This document shows positions 16,371 through 24,904 of a stretch of 64,000 bases of DNA, in pieces. Source of the stretch: SVTX01 sp045653805 (lineage in GTDB: Bacteria > Bacillota > Clostridia > Oscillospirales > CAG-272); the NCBI GenBank assembly GCA_045653805.1, contig JAZOMF010000084.1:1-64000 (forward strand). Reading direction: 5' to 3'. Under the pieces are notes generated by a model. That model was given only the letters and a program-made list of their open reading frames with translations. It was not told where the DNA came from and did not search any database. Positions within the stretch are counted from its first letter, which is position 1. Each line of letters begins with the position of its first letter. The translations under genes were made by a program, and so were the position numbers.

Positions 16371-17298
16371 CCAGCATGACCTCCTTGACGTGCTCTTCAT
16401 CAACGTAGAACTCGATATATCCGCCTCTTCCGCATATAGCCTCGCCCTTCAGCGAAACAGTCTCACCCGCAGAATATTCGTTGATCATATTGAAAAGCAC
16501 TTCATATCCGGTGTCTCCCGCATCGTTGCAAACATATGGACGAACTTCATCGTAAATCTTTATCAAATCAGACTCGCTTAATTGTGCGGCGCTGATCTTG
16601 GCAAAAAAAGCCCGTAAAAACGCCTCTTGTCGCTTCATTCTCGTTATGTTACTGCCATCCTCCAGCTCGCTTCTTGCTCTGACATACTCGAGAGCCCGCT
16701 CGCCGCTATCAAGAAATACAGTTTCATTATCAAACGCAACTTCTACACCACCAACATAATCCACCAGCTTGCAGACCGCGTCCATTGTCATTGACATATA
16801 TCCGTTAAACTCCATTCCCAAAAAGAGCTTGGATACTGCCTTTTCGGTGTTTTTGCATTTCTGATTGTTGGTAACACCCTCTCCACCCGCATATGAGTGA
16901 GACAGAGCAATCTGCTTATATACCACTCGATGCCCGCCAAAATCGTCATATTCATCAACTATAGCCATAGTATCTCTATTGATAGACACCATCGTATAGG
17001 TTTTGGTATCGCTATTAAAGGAAAGCACCATTAAAAAGTCCGCCTGGCCCAAGCCGTCGTTTGCCGCCTCTCCGTACTTGTCGATACCCATAATAAGATA
17101 ATTTTTCACGCCTGATCTCGGATAGCACAGCTCACCATCAACATATATTGCATTCCAAGCATTTTCCACGTCAACGTTGCCGCCGTTCATCTCGTTGCTG
17201 TACACCAAGTCGCTTATATAAAAAGCGGCGACGATTACCAAAGCAAGACATAAGACGAGCACAACAGATAAAACTAATCTTTTTCCGTTATTGAACAT
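16342..17298 (-). CDS. LytR-CpsA-Psr (LCP) family cell-wall ligase
   Basis: 318 residues with an N-terminal membrane anchor (about residues 8-30) and an extracellular LCP domain. Family marks: YLIMGIDKYG near 68, ADFLMVLSFN, SINRDTMAIV near 104 with the conserved Arg, and RMKRQEAFLRA near 219. LCP enzymes move lipid-linked polymers such as capsule or teichoic acid onto peptidoglycan. That fits the surrounding cps-type regulators. Start ATG follows CGGAGA. The 177-base gap upstream holds a short GCGCG hairpin and no gene. Confidence 0.9.
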   Translation of the reverse strand: MFNNGKRLVLSVVLVLCLALVIVAAFYISDLVYSNEMNGGNVDVENAWNAIYVDGELCYPRSGVKNYLIMGIDKYGEAANDGLGQADFLMVLSFNSDTKTYTMVSINRDTMAIVDEYDDFGGHRVVYKQIALSHSYAGGEGVTNNQKCKNTEKAVSKLFLGMEFNGYMSMTMDAVCKLVDYVGGVEVAFDNETVFLDSGERALEYVRARSELEDGSNITRMKRQEAFLRAFFAKISAAQLSESDLIKIYDEVRPYVCNDAGDTGYEVLFNMINEYSAGETVSLKGEAICGRGGYIEFYVDEEHVKEVMLDVFYEKAKK

Positions 17299-17475
17299 AC
17301 ATTCTCCGTTATTAACAATCTACAAATCCAATGATCCACAAGGATCTTCGGCTCGATCGACACGCAAGATGTACTCGCCGTTTATGATACCGCTTAGGCA
17401 ATCGCCACCGCAAATGCGCGCACTTACGCGCGATCACTATTTACTATTTATTATTTTTATTCCTAAATGTTGGAA

Positions 17476-18288
17476 TTATTTCTTGTTGGAGTTGTTCTGA
17501 GCAGCATTTCCGATGATGCCCTTCTTCTCAAGAACGTAGAATGCAACTATACCGAGAATAATAACAGCGGTGATGCTGAGAATTATAATGGTAGCAGTCA
17601 AAAGGCCGTTATCCTCTGCGTCGGTGTCGCCACCGGGAGCAGGAGTAGCCTCGCCCTCTTCAACGTGAAGGAATGCAACAGGACAGAGATCGTCGAAAGT
17701 AACCTCAACGGTTTCAGCAGTAACCTTAACGTTCTCCTTAGGAACGATTACCCACTCATTATCAACCATATGAGCAACTACAAGCTTGCCCTCTTTTGCA
17801 TTGATGTCTGTGTTATCGAACTTTACAGTAACAGAAGCATCACCTGCAAGCTTATCGGAGTTTGCAGCACCAAGGTTAAGTTCGAAAACGTGAGAAACAA
17901 AGTATTCAGGGTTAGCAATTTTAAGATTCTCGGTTACAAACTTGTCAACGTTTGCAATGCTCTTCTCTACACCATCATTCTTAAGTGCATCATAAGCTGC
18001 GATGAGCGCGTTGCAAGCAGCAGCCTCTTCGCCCTCTGCGCCTGCAGATATCTTCTCCTTAGCCTGGTTGTAGGATACATAGAACATATCGTTTACAAGA
18101 ACATTTTCTGTTGTATCATCAGAATTATTTATAACCGCACCAACGCCTTCGTTGACAGTGATTTCAGGAACGGGCTTCGCTTCAATACTGGGTGCAAAAT
18201 CAGAATCCGCTGCAGATACGGAAACAACAGCAAAGCTCATACAGAACACCATTGTTATAGCTAACAGACAAACAACTAACTTTTTCAT
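17476..18288 (-). CDS. Secreted protein with C-terminal membrane anchor, unknown function
   Basis: A 270-residue protein I do not recognise. It has a clear signal peptide (MKKLVVCLLAITMVFCMSFA, cleavage probably after VSVSA near 26). Then comes an acidic/Ala-rich region with a predicted helical stretch (residues 70-115), a beta-rich segment (VTVKFDNTD...VEVTFDDLCPVAFLHVEEG), a short Pro/Gly/Asp linker, and one membrane helix near 228-250 followed by a Lys/Asn-rich tail. There is no LPXTG. It is co-oriented with the kinase and LCP genes, so a role in surface polymer assembly or sensing is possible but unproved. AAAGGA precedes the ATG. Confidence 0.8.
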   Translation of the reverse strand: MKKLVVCLLAITMVFCMSFAVVSVSAADSDFAPSIEAKPVPEITVNEGVGAVINNSDDTTENVLVNDMFYVSYNQAKEKISAGAEGEEAAACNALIAAYDALKNDGVEKSIANVDKFVTENLKIANPEYFVSHVFELNLGAANSDKLAGDASVTVKFDNTDINAKEGKLVVAHMVDNEWVIVPKENVKVTAETVEVTFDDLCPVAFLHVEEGEATPAPGGDTDAEDNGLLTATIIILSITAVIILGIVAFYVLEKKGIIGNAAQNNSNKK

Positions 18289-18363
18289 AATATTTCCTTT
18301 CTCGACCGATCTTAGATCTTTACAAATAATATATTGTTTTTTTGCATCGCCACGCTTTGACGA

Positions 18364-19053
18364 TCAAGGGTGCACATAATAGGTAAGTTTATTTCTAACA
18401 AAACCGTTGTAAACAAAACCAAGCACGTTGACATTTACAAGCTTGATCTGACGCATTGTTTCAATTACGTCACTTCTCCTTGTATGACCGTGACGAACAA
18501 CAACAACCATTCCATCAATGTTTTTAGACATTGCAAGGGGGTCGGACACGGAAATAACAGGGGGAAGGTCAATGATAATATAATTGTATTCGCTACGGAA
18601 GTCTTCTATGAGCTTCTGCATTTTTTTCGAACCGATAAGCTCCGAAGGATTGGGAGGAATATCGCCCGAAAGCAAAACCGAAAGATTTTCTGCCAAAACT
18701 CCTCTTCTGATAGCACCATCCGGCTCTTCCGTTAACATATTAGACAATCCGGGAGATCTGGGAAGATCAAGAGTTTTGGATATAGAGGGGCGGCGCATAT
18801 CGGCATCGACAAGCAAGACCTTATATCCCGCTTCTGCCAATGAATATGAGAGGTTGAGAGACGTTGTACTCTTTCCCTCTTGAGGGCAAGGACTGGTTAT
18901 ACCAATAACCTTGCCGGCATTATTATCCGGCAACGAAAATGACAAATTGGTTCTCAAAAGATTGTAGGCTTCAAAGGATGCAAAATCCAATTCTCTGCCT
19001 ATCTTCTGACCGTTTTTTTTGTCGACGCCTTTCTTTTTCTTTTTTTCAAACAT
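18364..19053 (-). CDS. cpsD: CpsD/CapB-type bacterial tyrosine kinase
   Basis: 229-residue cytoplasmic BY-kinase. Walker A is in PCPQEGKSTTSLNLS near 54-68, Walker A' in LLVDADMRRPS near 80-90 and Walker B in YIIIDLPPV near 157-165. Such kinases work with a membrane modulator (encoded just upstream) to control polymer length and export. The usual C-terminal tyrosine cluster is almost absent: the protein ends LTYYVHP. Tyrosines are instead concentrated at the end of the modulator. Start ATG follows GGAGA. Confidence 0.9.
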   Translation of the reverse strand: MFEKKKKKGVDKKNGQKIGRELDFASFEAYNLLRTNLSFSLPDNNAGKVIGITSPCPQEGKSTTSLNLSYSLAEAGYKVLLVDADMRRPSISKTLDLPRSPGLSNMLTEEPDGAIRRGVLAENLSVLLSGDIPPNPSELIGSKKMQKLIEDFRSEYNYIIIDLPPVISVSDPLAMSKNIDGMVVVVRHGHTRRSDVIETMRQIKLVNVNVLGFVYNGFVRNKLTYYVHP

Positions 19054-19126
19054 TATTGTAATTCTCCGTTATTCACTTGTGAAAGCAAGATACATCTACT
19101 GAAATTAAGCCTTTGAAGGAATAATA

Positions 19127-19918
19127 TTATTTAGATTCCTTCTCGTCACGTGTATCAGACGAATACCTATAGTATCTCTTGTATTTGTAGCGATAGTAAT
19201 TTCTTCCGCCCGAATAAGAAGCATCGGGAATAGTTGCCAGAAGAGGCGCCTCTTCCTTGAAGTTTTTGAGTAACCACTCTTCGGAATCGAGCACATCCGA
19301 GCCAAGTCCAAGAAGCACGACGATAACAACACCGATAACTCCTCCCACAGCAGCGCCCACAACTACGTTTTTCTTAAGTCCGGACGCAGAAGCAGTAGCA
19401 GGAAGTCTTGGCGACTCTACCGACTGCACAACAGTACCTGAAATAATACGTTCCGTTTCATCTTCAAACACATCCTTGATAACGTTAGCAACCTTTTGAG
19501 CCTCGTCAGGATTGGTACAGGTGACTGTAATTTTAAAGATTCTCGAATCCTCCACAGCCTGACAACTTACCATTCCATAAAGGATAGATGCGGTATAATT
19601 ATCGCGATAATTTACCGTTTCATCGGCATTGAGTATATTGGCTGCCTTTTGAAGAGTATCGTGAGATTTCAAGATAAAGGGATAGTCTTCAAGCTGATAT
19701 TGACCTGCGAGTATCTGCTGGTAAGAGGTCATGTTGCTTCCACTGTTTATAAGCATGGTAGCGCTGGACGAATATGTAGGCGTAACCATAAAATGGGTAT
19801 AAGCAAAAGCACCCGCCACAGAAAGAACAACTGCGATCACAATGATCCACCAACGCTTAAGCAACATATCTATTATCTGCTTGACGTCAACTTCGTACTT
19901 TGTTTTGTTTTCATTCAT
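19127..19918 (-). CDS. cpsC: CpsC/CapA-type chain-length modulator (Wzz family)
   Basis: 263 residues: membrane helix 1 near 22-40, an extracellular Wzz domain, a Pro-containing segment (SPRLPATASA near 168) and helix 2 near 184-204. A cytoplasmic tail then presents the kinase-activating region. The tail is unusual. Eight tyrosines fall in about 20 residues near 233-252 (NYYRYKYKRYYRY), followed by a charged end. In Gram-positive systems that cluster is normally on the kinase, so autophosphorylation may act on the modulator here. First gene of the operon; TTGGAG precedes the ATG. Confidence 0.88.
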   Translation of the reverse strand: MNENKTKYEVDVKQIIDMLLKRWWIIVIAVVLSVAGAFAYTHFMVTPTYSSSATMLINSGSNMTSYQQILAGQYQLEDYPFILKSHDTLQKAANILNADETVNYRDNYTASILYGMVSCQAVEDSRIFKITVTCTNPDEAQKVANVIKDVFEDETERIISGTVVQSVESPRLPATASASGLKKNVVVGAAVGGVIGVVIVVLLGLGSDVLDSEEWLLKNFKEEAPLLATIPDASYSGGRNYYRYKYKRYYRYSSDTRDEKESK

Positions 19919-20016
19919 TATTATATAACTCCAAGCCGTGTTAAACAGGACATATCAATCGACAAAATATCTTTAAATGTGCCATGACAGTCCGATAATT
20001 ATAACTACACTATTAC

Positions 20017-20045
20017 ATTATATCACAACAAAAGCTCTTTGTCAA
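20017..20045 (-). promoter_or_regulatory. Promoter of the exopolysaccharide control operon
   Basis: TTGACA (20040-20045), 17 bases and TATAAT (20017-20022) on the minus strand, about 100 bases upstream of the CpsC-like gene. Confidence 0.85.
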
Positions 20046-20169
20046 TAGAAATTTCCAACAATATTTTATATATATCGAAATTTACTTAAAGGCACATGAA
20101 ATACCATTCACAAATTTCCACCAATATGTTTTTTCCAAGCGTTACACCTTTAATAACCAAAAAATTGAA

Positions 20170-20607
20170 TTAGTCAAAGCTGTCTGCAAATGCAGTAGCC
20201 AGCTTGTCGCATCTTTCGTTATAGGGATGACCGTTATGCCCCTTGACCCACACAAAACTAACCTTGTGATTATCTAAAAGGGACAAAAGCTCGCGCCACA
20301 GATCAACGTTAAGCACCTCGCCCCGGTCGCTTTTGCGCCAATTATTCTTTTGCCAATTATCAAGCCAACCCTTTTCTATAGCATTGACAACGTACTGGGA
20401 GTCGGTGGTCAACGTGACCTCGCACGGCTCCTTTAATGCGGAAAGCGCCGCAATGACTGCCGACAGCTCCATCCTGTTATTGGTGGTAAGCGGCTCGCCA
20501 CCGCTCAATTCCTTTTCCGTAGAACCGTAAACAAGCACCGCTCCCCAGCCGCCATGACCGGGATTTCCGCGACAGGCACCGTCTGTGTATATATTGACTT
20601 TTTTCAT
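20170..20607 (-). CDS. rnhA: Ribonuclease HI
   Basis: Degrades RNA in RNA-DNA hybrids. 145 residues with the catalytic carboxylates in IYTDGACRGNPGHGGWG (residues 5-21), NNRMELSAVIAAL (Glu), TTDSQYVVNAI and VKGHNGHPYNERCDKLA near 118. Full length for a bacterial RNase HI without extra domains. The ATG at 20607 follows AAGGGA; the overlapping TTG is unlikely. It stands alone, convergent with nothing nearby, and has its own promoter. Confidence 0.96.
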   Translation of the reverse strand: MKKVNIYTDGACRGNPGHGGWGAVLVYGSTEKELSGGEPLTTNNRMELSAVIAALSALKEPCEVTLTTDSQYVVNAIEKGWLDNWQKNNWRKSDRGEVLNVDLWRELLSLLDNHKVSFVWVKGHNGHPYNERCDKLATAFADSFD

Positions 20608-20641
20608 CAAAAAATCCCTTTCAATTAATAAATCTTAATTC

Positions 20642-20670
20642 AGTATAACATTACTTTGCGCAAAAATCAA
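20642..20670 (-). promoter_or_regulatory. Promoter of rnhA
   Basis: TTGATT (20665-20670), a 17-base spacer and TATACT (20642-20647) on the minus strand. Confidence 0.65.
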
Positions 20671-20746
20671 TAATAACTTTAAAATATTTCAGTTTAAAGC
20701 GTGAATATTTTATTAACACACAGCATGAATGTTTCAAAAAATTCTC

Positions 20747-20775
20747 TTGACATCACAAAATATTCGGGTTATAAT
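20747..20775 (+). promoter_or_regulatory. Promoter of the E2-like acyltransferase gene
   Basis: TTGACA (20747-20752), 17 bases, TATAAT (20770-20775). The start would be near 20782, leaving a short leader with AAGGAGGA before the ATG. Confidence 0.88.
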
Positions 20776-20828
20776 GATTAAGTACAGTTATTGTTAATGC
20801 CCCCAATTAACCATTTCAAGGAGGATTT

Positions 20829-21794
20829 ATGACAGAAGTTAACAACAATCAAGAAATGCTTGAGGAAGCAGCAGCGCAGCAGAGCGAAGGCACTGCTCAA
20901 AAAAAGAGCGAAAGACCCCAGAGACGCCGCCGTCTCGGAGATCGCAAGGACGGTTATAGACTCCGCACCATTCACGGCATGAATAAGATCATGCCCTTTA
21001 TAATGCCCCAGCGCAACGACGCCTGCAACACATTTGCAGAAACTCTCGACATCACTGAGGCAGAAAAATTCGTAAGTGAGCAGCTCATAGCGGGCAACGA
21101 AAACTTTTCAATGCTCCACGTTATCATCGCTGCATACATAAGAACCATTTCTCAACATCCTGCACTTAACCGTTTCATTAACGGTCAGCGCGTGTATGCC
21201 AGAAACGATATTCAGGTCACCATGACCGTTAAAAAGGAAATGACGCTCGAATCTCCCGACACCTGCATCAAGGTGTGGTTTGAGCCCGATGACACCATTT
21301 TTGACGTATATGAAAAATTCAACAAAGTGGTTGCAGAGGCTAAAGAAGAGGAAAACGGCAATGCAGGTTTTGAAAGTGTTCTCGGCACCCTCTCAAAGCT
21401 TCCCCGCCCCATTCTCCGTCTTGCGGTTTGGGCGTTGAACGTTATGGACTACTACGGACTTCTTCCTATGTCCCTGCTTAAGATCAGCCCGTTCCACGGT
21501 TCGATGATAATTACCAGCATGGGATCTCTCGGAATCAAGCCCATCTATCACCACATCTACAATTTCGGTAATCTCCCCGTATTCGTGTCTTACGGCACCA
21601 AGCGCCGCGAGTTTACATTCGACCGCAAGGGCAATATGGTAACTAAAAAGGTAATTGATATGAAGATAGTTACCGACGAGAGAATTTGTGACGGATTCCA
21701 GTACGCCGCCGCATTCAAGTGCTGGAAGAAGTACATAGAAAACCCCTCGCTTCTTGTAAGCCCTCCCGAAACCGTAAAATACGATGTAGATTAA
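20829..21794 (+). CDS. Free-standing 2-oxoacid dehydrogenase E2-like acyltransferase
   Basis: 321 residues related to the catalytic (CAT-fold) domain of dihydrolipoyl acyltransferases, with no lipoyl or subunit-binding domain. An N-terminal charged region (residues 1-45) precedes the domain. HPALNRFINGQRVYARND near 117, GSMIITSMGSLG near 230 and the end motif IVTDERICDGFQYA near 281 match the fold. In active E2 and CAT enzymes the last motif is DHRxxDG with catalytic His; here Glu replaces His. Substrate is unknown and no dehydrogenase genes are nearby. It has its own promoter and terminator. Confidence 0.78.
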   Translation: MTEVNNNQEMLEEAAAQQSEGTAQKKSERPQRRRRLGDRKDGYRLRTIHGMNKIMPFIMPQRNDACNTFAETLDITEAEKFVSEQLIAGNENFSMLHVIIAAYIRTISQHPALNRFINGQRVYARNDIQVTMTVKKEMTLESPDTCIKVWFEPDDTIFDVYEKFNKVVAEAKEEENGNAGFESVLGTLSKLPRPILRLAVWALNVMDYYGLLPMSLLKISPFHGSMIITSMGSLGIKPIYHHIYNFGNLPVFVSYGTKRREFTFDRKGNMVTKKVIDMKIVTDERICDGFQYAAAFKCWKKYIENPSLLVSPPETVKYDVD

Positions 21795-21815
21795 CATCTA
21801 CGCCTTCTATAAGTT

Positions 21816-21846
21816 TTCAAGCCGCCAATCATCTTGGCGGCTTGAA
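21816..21846 (+). terminator. Terminator after the E2-like gene
   Basis: TTCAAGCCGCCAA pairs with TTGGCGGCTTGAA around a short loop, followed by TTTA. It may work in both directions, since the GH39-like gene ends at 22005 on the other strand. Confidence 0.75.
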
Positions 21847-22004
21847 TTTAGCATATGCTTTTAACATTCGGTTTGTTTTCAAATCATTTGTTGCTAAATT
21901 GTGCAAAAAACAACGTCTACAAGGTCTTTTACCTTACAGACGTTTATTTTTGAGTATTTTCAGCGGTTAGCAAACAACCCGAAAGCTATCAAACCAATCA
22001 CTAT

Positions 22005-23546
22005 TTAATGAAGCTTGATGAGCACCGCGCCGTATTCACTGACATTCAGCACAAGGCGTTTTTTCATTCCCGATAAGGAAACCGAGTCGGCAAGCTCCAT
22101 ATTTTTAACGCCATCCAGCATATAAACATCTGCAGAATATTGCTCGTCGGTTATACCGTCAATACGAAGGTCAACCACTCCGCATCCGCCAAAGGACGCG
22201 AGCATGATTATTCCCTCTCCACCGTCACTCAACGCCGCAGAGGCATAGATGCCGCTGTGAGCAAAGCCGTCCTGACGGTCTACGGTGCAAAGCACCGCAT
22301 TTCTCGCCCTGTAAAGCTCTCCAAAGGAGCGGAAAGCATAGAAAGGCTTCTCGGGTATGCCGAATCTATCGGTAAGCGAGCAGAATGACGAGATTGCAGG
22401 CTGGGCATCAAAGAAACAAGCCCCCGCTATATCGTCCACTGCATTTAACTCCAGCATCATTGCCGCGGCATACGCCGCGCCCTTGACAGAGCGTGCAGAC
22501 AGCGCCAGCTCTCGTCTCATATCACGTGTCCGAGGATCATTGACCCTCAAAGCCTTTTGCAGAGGCGTGTCGCCAAGAATATCGCAGTCAACCATCATCC
22601 ATCTGCCAAGAATTATTTCAAGACCGGCAAATCCTTGATTCTTAGCAAACATCGAGAGAGATTCTATCTCGCCGCACACACGCGACGGATCTGCGCCAAA
22701 GCTTTCAACCGTCAAGAAATCAATGGGATACCTGTGCTTTTGACAGGCTCTCAATAATTCGCGGGATTTGGTGGCATCGCCATAGCACATTCCGCCAACC
22801 CTTATAGACTCATTGTGCATCTTCACGGCATTTGCAAGTCTGCCATATATCTCTATATCGCGTTTAGAATCCTCCCCACCGTTCCACAGCTCAAAATATT
22901 GAATATCAAAGTGATATCCATTCGCCCAGCCCTCGTTGTAGTGACGAATAATATTAACACAAATGCGCGACAGCAGATCGAGGTCATCATACGTCTTATC
23001 CGAGATAGTGCCCAGCAGATCTCGGCTCTCGCCAAGTCTATATATCACTTTAGCACCTGTCAAAAGCGCCGATTCAACGTATTTATCGGTTAATTCAAAG
23101 GAATAATTATCGGGGTCAGAGGGATCGCGGTCAAGGTTGTGGAATATTTTTGAAACATCCACCGCATAACCGCCCGCCGCGGTATCCGCGCCGTCAAAAC
23201 GAATATAGGGCACACCTATCTCGCGGAAAGCATCGCTTATATCAGCGCCATAGGACACAGGACCGTTGCACATTCCGTGCATAGGCTTGATCTCGCCCGC
23301 GAGGATAGAAAGATCCACCCTCACCGTAGCACTTTGAGGCTTGGGCTTGCAAACGCGCGCCTTTTCAGGCTTCACAGCCTCGCTCTTAACCACAATAGGC
23401 TCTTCCGTTACCGCTTTTTCATCTTTATTACTTGAAGAGGCGCCATCATCCGTCATAGCACGTCTTTTTTGTTCCTGCTCCGCCTCAAAAAGAGCAACCC
23501 GCTCTCCGGCAGACAAAGTATTTTTTGCTTTAGGCTTTCTCGGCAT
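22005..23546 (-). CDS. GH39-like protein lacking the acid/base NEP motif
   Basis: 513 residues. The first 80 are Lys/Glu/Ser-rich and disordered, with no signal peptide. The rest resembles the GH39-type TIM barrel common in gut anaerobes: MHGMCNGPVSYG near 92, GVPYIRFDGAD near 113, DPSDPDNYSFELTDKYVE near 141, IIRHYNEGWANGYHF near 203. The following segment, IQYFELWNGGED, stands where active members have a WNEP motif with the acid/base Glu, so activity is doubtful. The C-terminal beta region is retained. Start ATG follows AGGAGG. It ends an operon with an aminopeptidase, a GT2 enzyme and a membrane protein. Confidence 0.72.
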   Translation of the reverse strand: MPRKPKAKNTLSAGERVALFEAEQEQKRRAMTDDGASSSNKDEKAVTEEPIVVKSEAVKPEKARVCKPKPQSATVRVDLSILAGEIKPMHGMCNGPVSYGADISDAFREIGVPYIRFDGADTAAGGYAVDVSKIFHNLDRDPSDPDNYSFELTDKYVESALLTGAKVIYRLGESRDLLGTISDKTYDDLDLLSRICVNIIRHYNEGWANGYHFDIQYFELWNGGEDSKRDIEIYGRLANAVKMHNESIRVGGMCYGDATKSRELLRACQKHRYPIDFLTVESFGADPSRVCGEIESLSMFAKNQGFAGLEIILGRWMMVDCDILGDTPLQKALRVNDPRTRDMRRELALSARSVKGAAYAAAMMLELNAVDDIAGACFFDAQPAISSFCSLTDRFGIPEKPFYAFRSFGELYRARNAVLCTVDRQDGFAHSGIYASAALSDGGEGIIMLASFGGCGVVDLRIDGITDEQYSADVYMLDGVKNMELADSVSLSGMKKRLVLNVSEYGAVLIKLH

Positions 23547-23589
23547 GATCGCGCCTCCTTTCAATAGAATCAGTTAAAATAATCGTTTG

Positions 23590-24831
23590 TCAGAACGCCC
23601 AAAGTCCGTTTTCAAAGATAACGAACTCACTACCGTCCTTCTTGATACCGATAATAGACATGTCATCGGTTCCTACCATAAAGTCAACGTGGAGGGCAGA
23701 ATCGTTAACGCCCATCTCGGTCAACTGCTCCTTGGTGTAGTTCTGGTAGTCCTTGACGGTATTGGTGTAGCCTGCACCGATTGCAAAGTGACAAGCGGCA
23801 TTCTCATCGAAAAGGGTCTCATAGAACATAATACCGCTCTCACGAATGGGGGAGTTGTAAGGAACGAATGCGCACTCGCCAAGTCTGGACGCGCCCTCGT
23901 CCATGCTGATCATAGTATTAAGCAGAGCCTCGTTCTTTTCAGCCTTAGCCTCAACTACCTTACCGCCCTCAAATCTCATGCTGAAGTTGTCGATGATCTC
24001 GCCTCTCCAAGAAAGGGGCATGGAGGAATAAACGATCCCCTCTGCAACTCCTGCCTTGGGGGTAGCAAAGACCTCCTCGGTAGGAATATTGGGATTGAAA
24101 TATTCGCCGCCGAGAGTATGCTCTCCACCGCCCAAAAAGTTTCCGTTTTCAAGGAGACCTACGCGAAAGTCGGTTCCGTTTGCGGACTTGTAGCGAAGCT
24201 CAACAAGACCTGCATTGTTGAGGATCTCGCAACGCTTGCTGATGTTCTCATTGTGCTTGTCCCACTCGCCAACAGCATCAAGGATATTGCCGTCCTTGTC
24301 TATAACGCGAGATGCGAGAAGGATCGCGCTCCAAAGCTTTTCAACCGCTACGCTGACTCTCTCACCGGGGAATATCTTCTTTGCCCAAGCATTACCGGGA
24401 ACAGCCGCGATGCACCACTTATATTTGTTGTCCATTTTCTCTCTGTAGGGCTTGATGATCTTCTGCTTTGCGATCATAGAAGCCGCCATCTTCTTCTGGT
24501 TGATGCCCTTGAGACCGTCGGGGTCATCGCTGGCAAGATAAAGCATGGCGGGGTTCTTTTCAAGTCTAAACTTGAGTTTCTCCTCCTCAAACGCCTCAAC
24601 TGTACCGAGAAGCTTCTGGCTCATGTTGTTAACGTTGAGCTTGGTGAGGGGCTGATAAGACCATTCTACCATAACTCTCGCCGCCTTTGCGCGGTAGCAC
24701 TCCTCAACAACCATCTTTACGAATTCGGGCTGATCGAGTCCTGCATTTACTATAACGTAGTCGCCCTTCTTAACGGCAATTCCGCTCTTTACGAGCAGTC
24801 GGGCATATTCTCTCAAAACTGTCTTTTTCAT
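23590..24831 (-). CDS. M29-family metallo-aminopeptidase
   Basis: 413-residue cytosolic aminopeptidase of the thermophilic/AmpS type. It carries the N-terminal fold (LREYARLLVKSGIAVKKGD) and metal-site segments including RLGECAFVPYNSPIRESG near 317 and CHFAIGAGY near 350, ending with HVDFMVGTDDMSI. It releases N-terminal amino acids from peptides. The chosen ATG starts MKKTVLRE after GAGGT; the open frame extends 15 codons further without support. Between the GT2 and GH39-like genes, 43 bases from the latter. Confidence 0.9.
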   Translation of the reverse strand: MKKTVLREYARLLVKSGIAVKKGDYVIVNAGLDQPEFVKMVVEECYRAKAARVMVEWSYQPLTKLNVNNMSQKLLGTVEAFEEEKLKFRLEKNPAMLYLASDDPDGLKGINQKKMAASMIAKQKIIKPYREKMDNKYKWCIAAVPGNAWAKKIFPGERVSVAVEKLWSAILLASRVIDKDGNILDAVGEWDKHNENISKRCEILNNAGLVELRYKSANGTDFRVGLLENGNFLGGGEHTLGGEYFNPNIPTEEVFATPKAGVAEGIVYSSMPLSWRGEIIDNFSMRFEGGKVVEAKAEKNEALLNTMISMDEGASRLGECAFVPYNSPIRESGIMFYETLFDENAACHFAIGAGYTNTVKDYQNYTKEQLTEMGVNDSALHVDFMVGTDDMSIIGIKKDGSEFVIFENGLWAF

Positions 24832-24904
24832 AACGATAATACCTCTTAATTTCTTATTTTCGCGGCAAAGCCACACTTTTAGTATATTACTTCAAGATAA
24901 AGCC

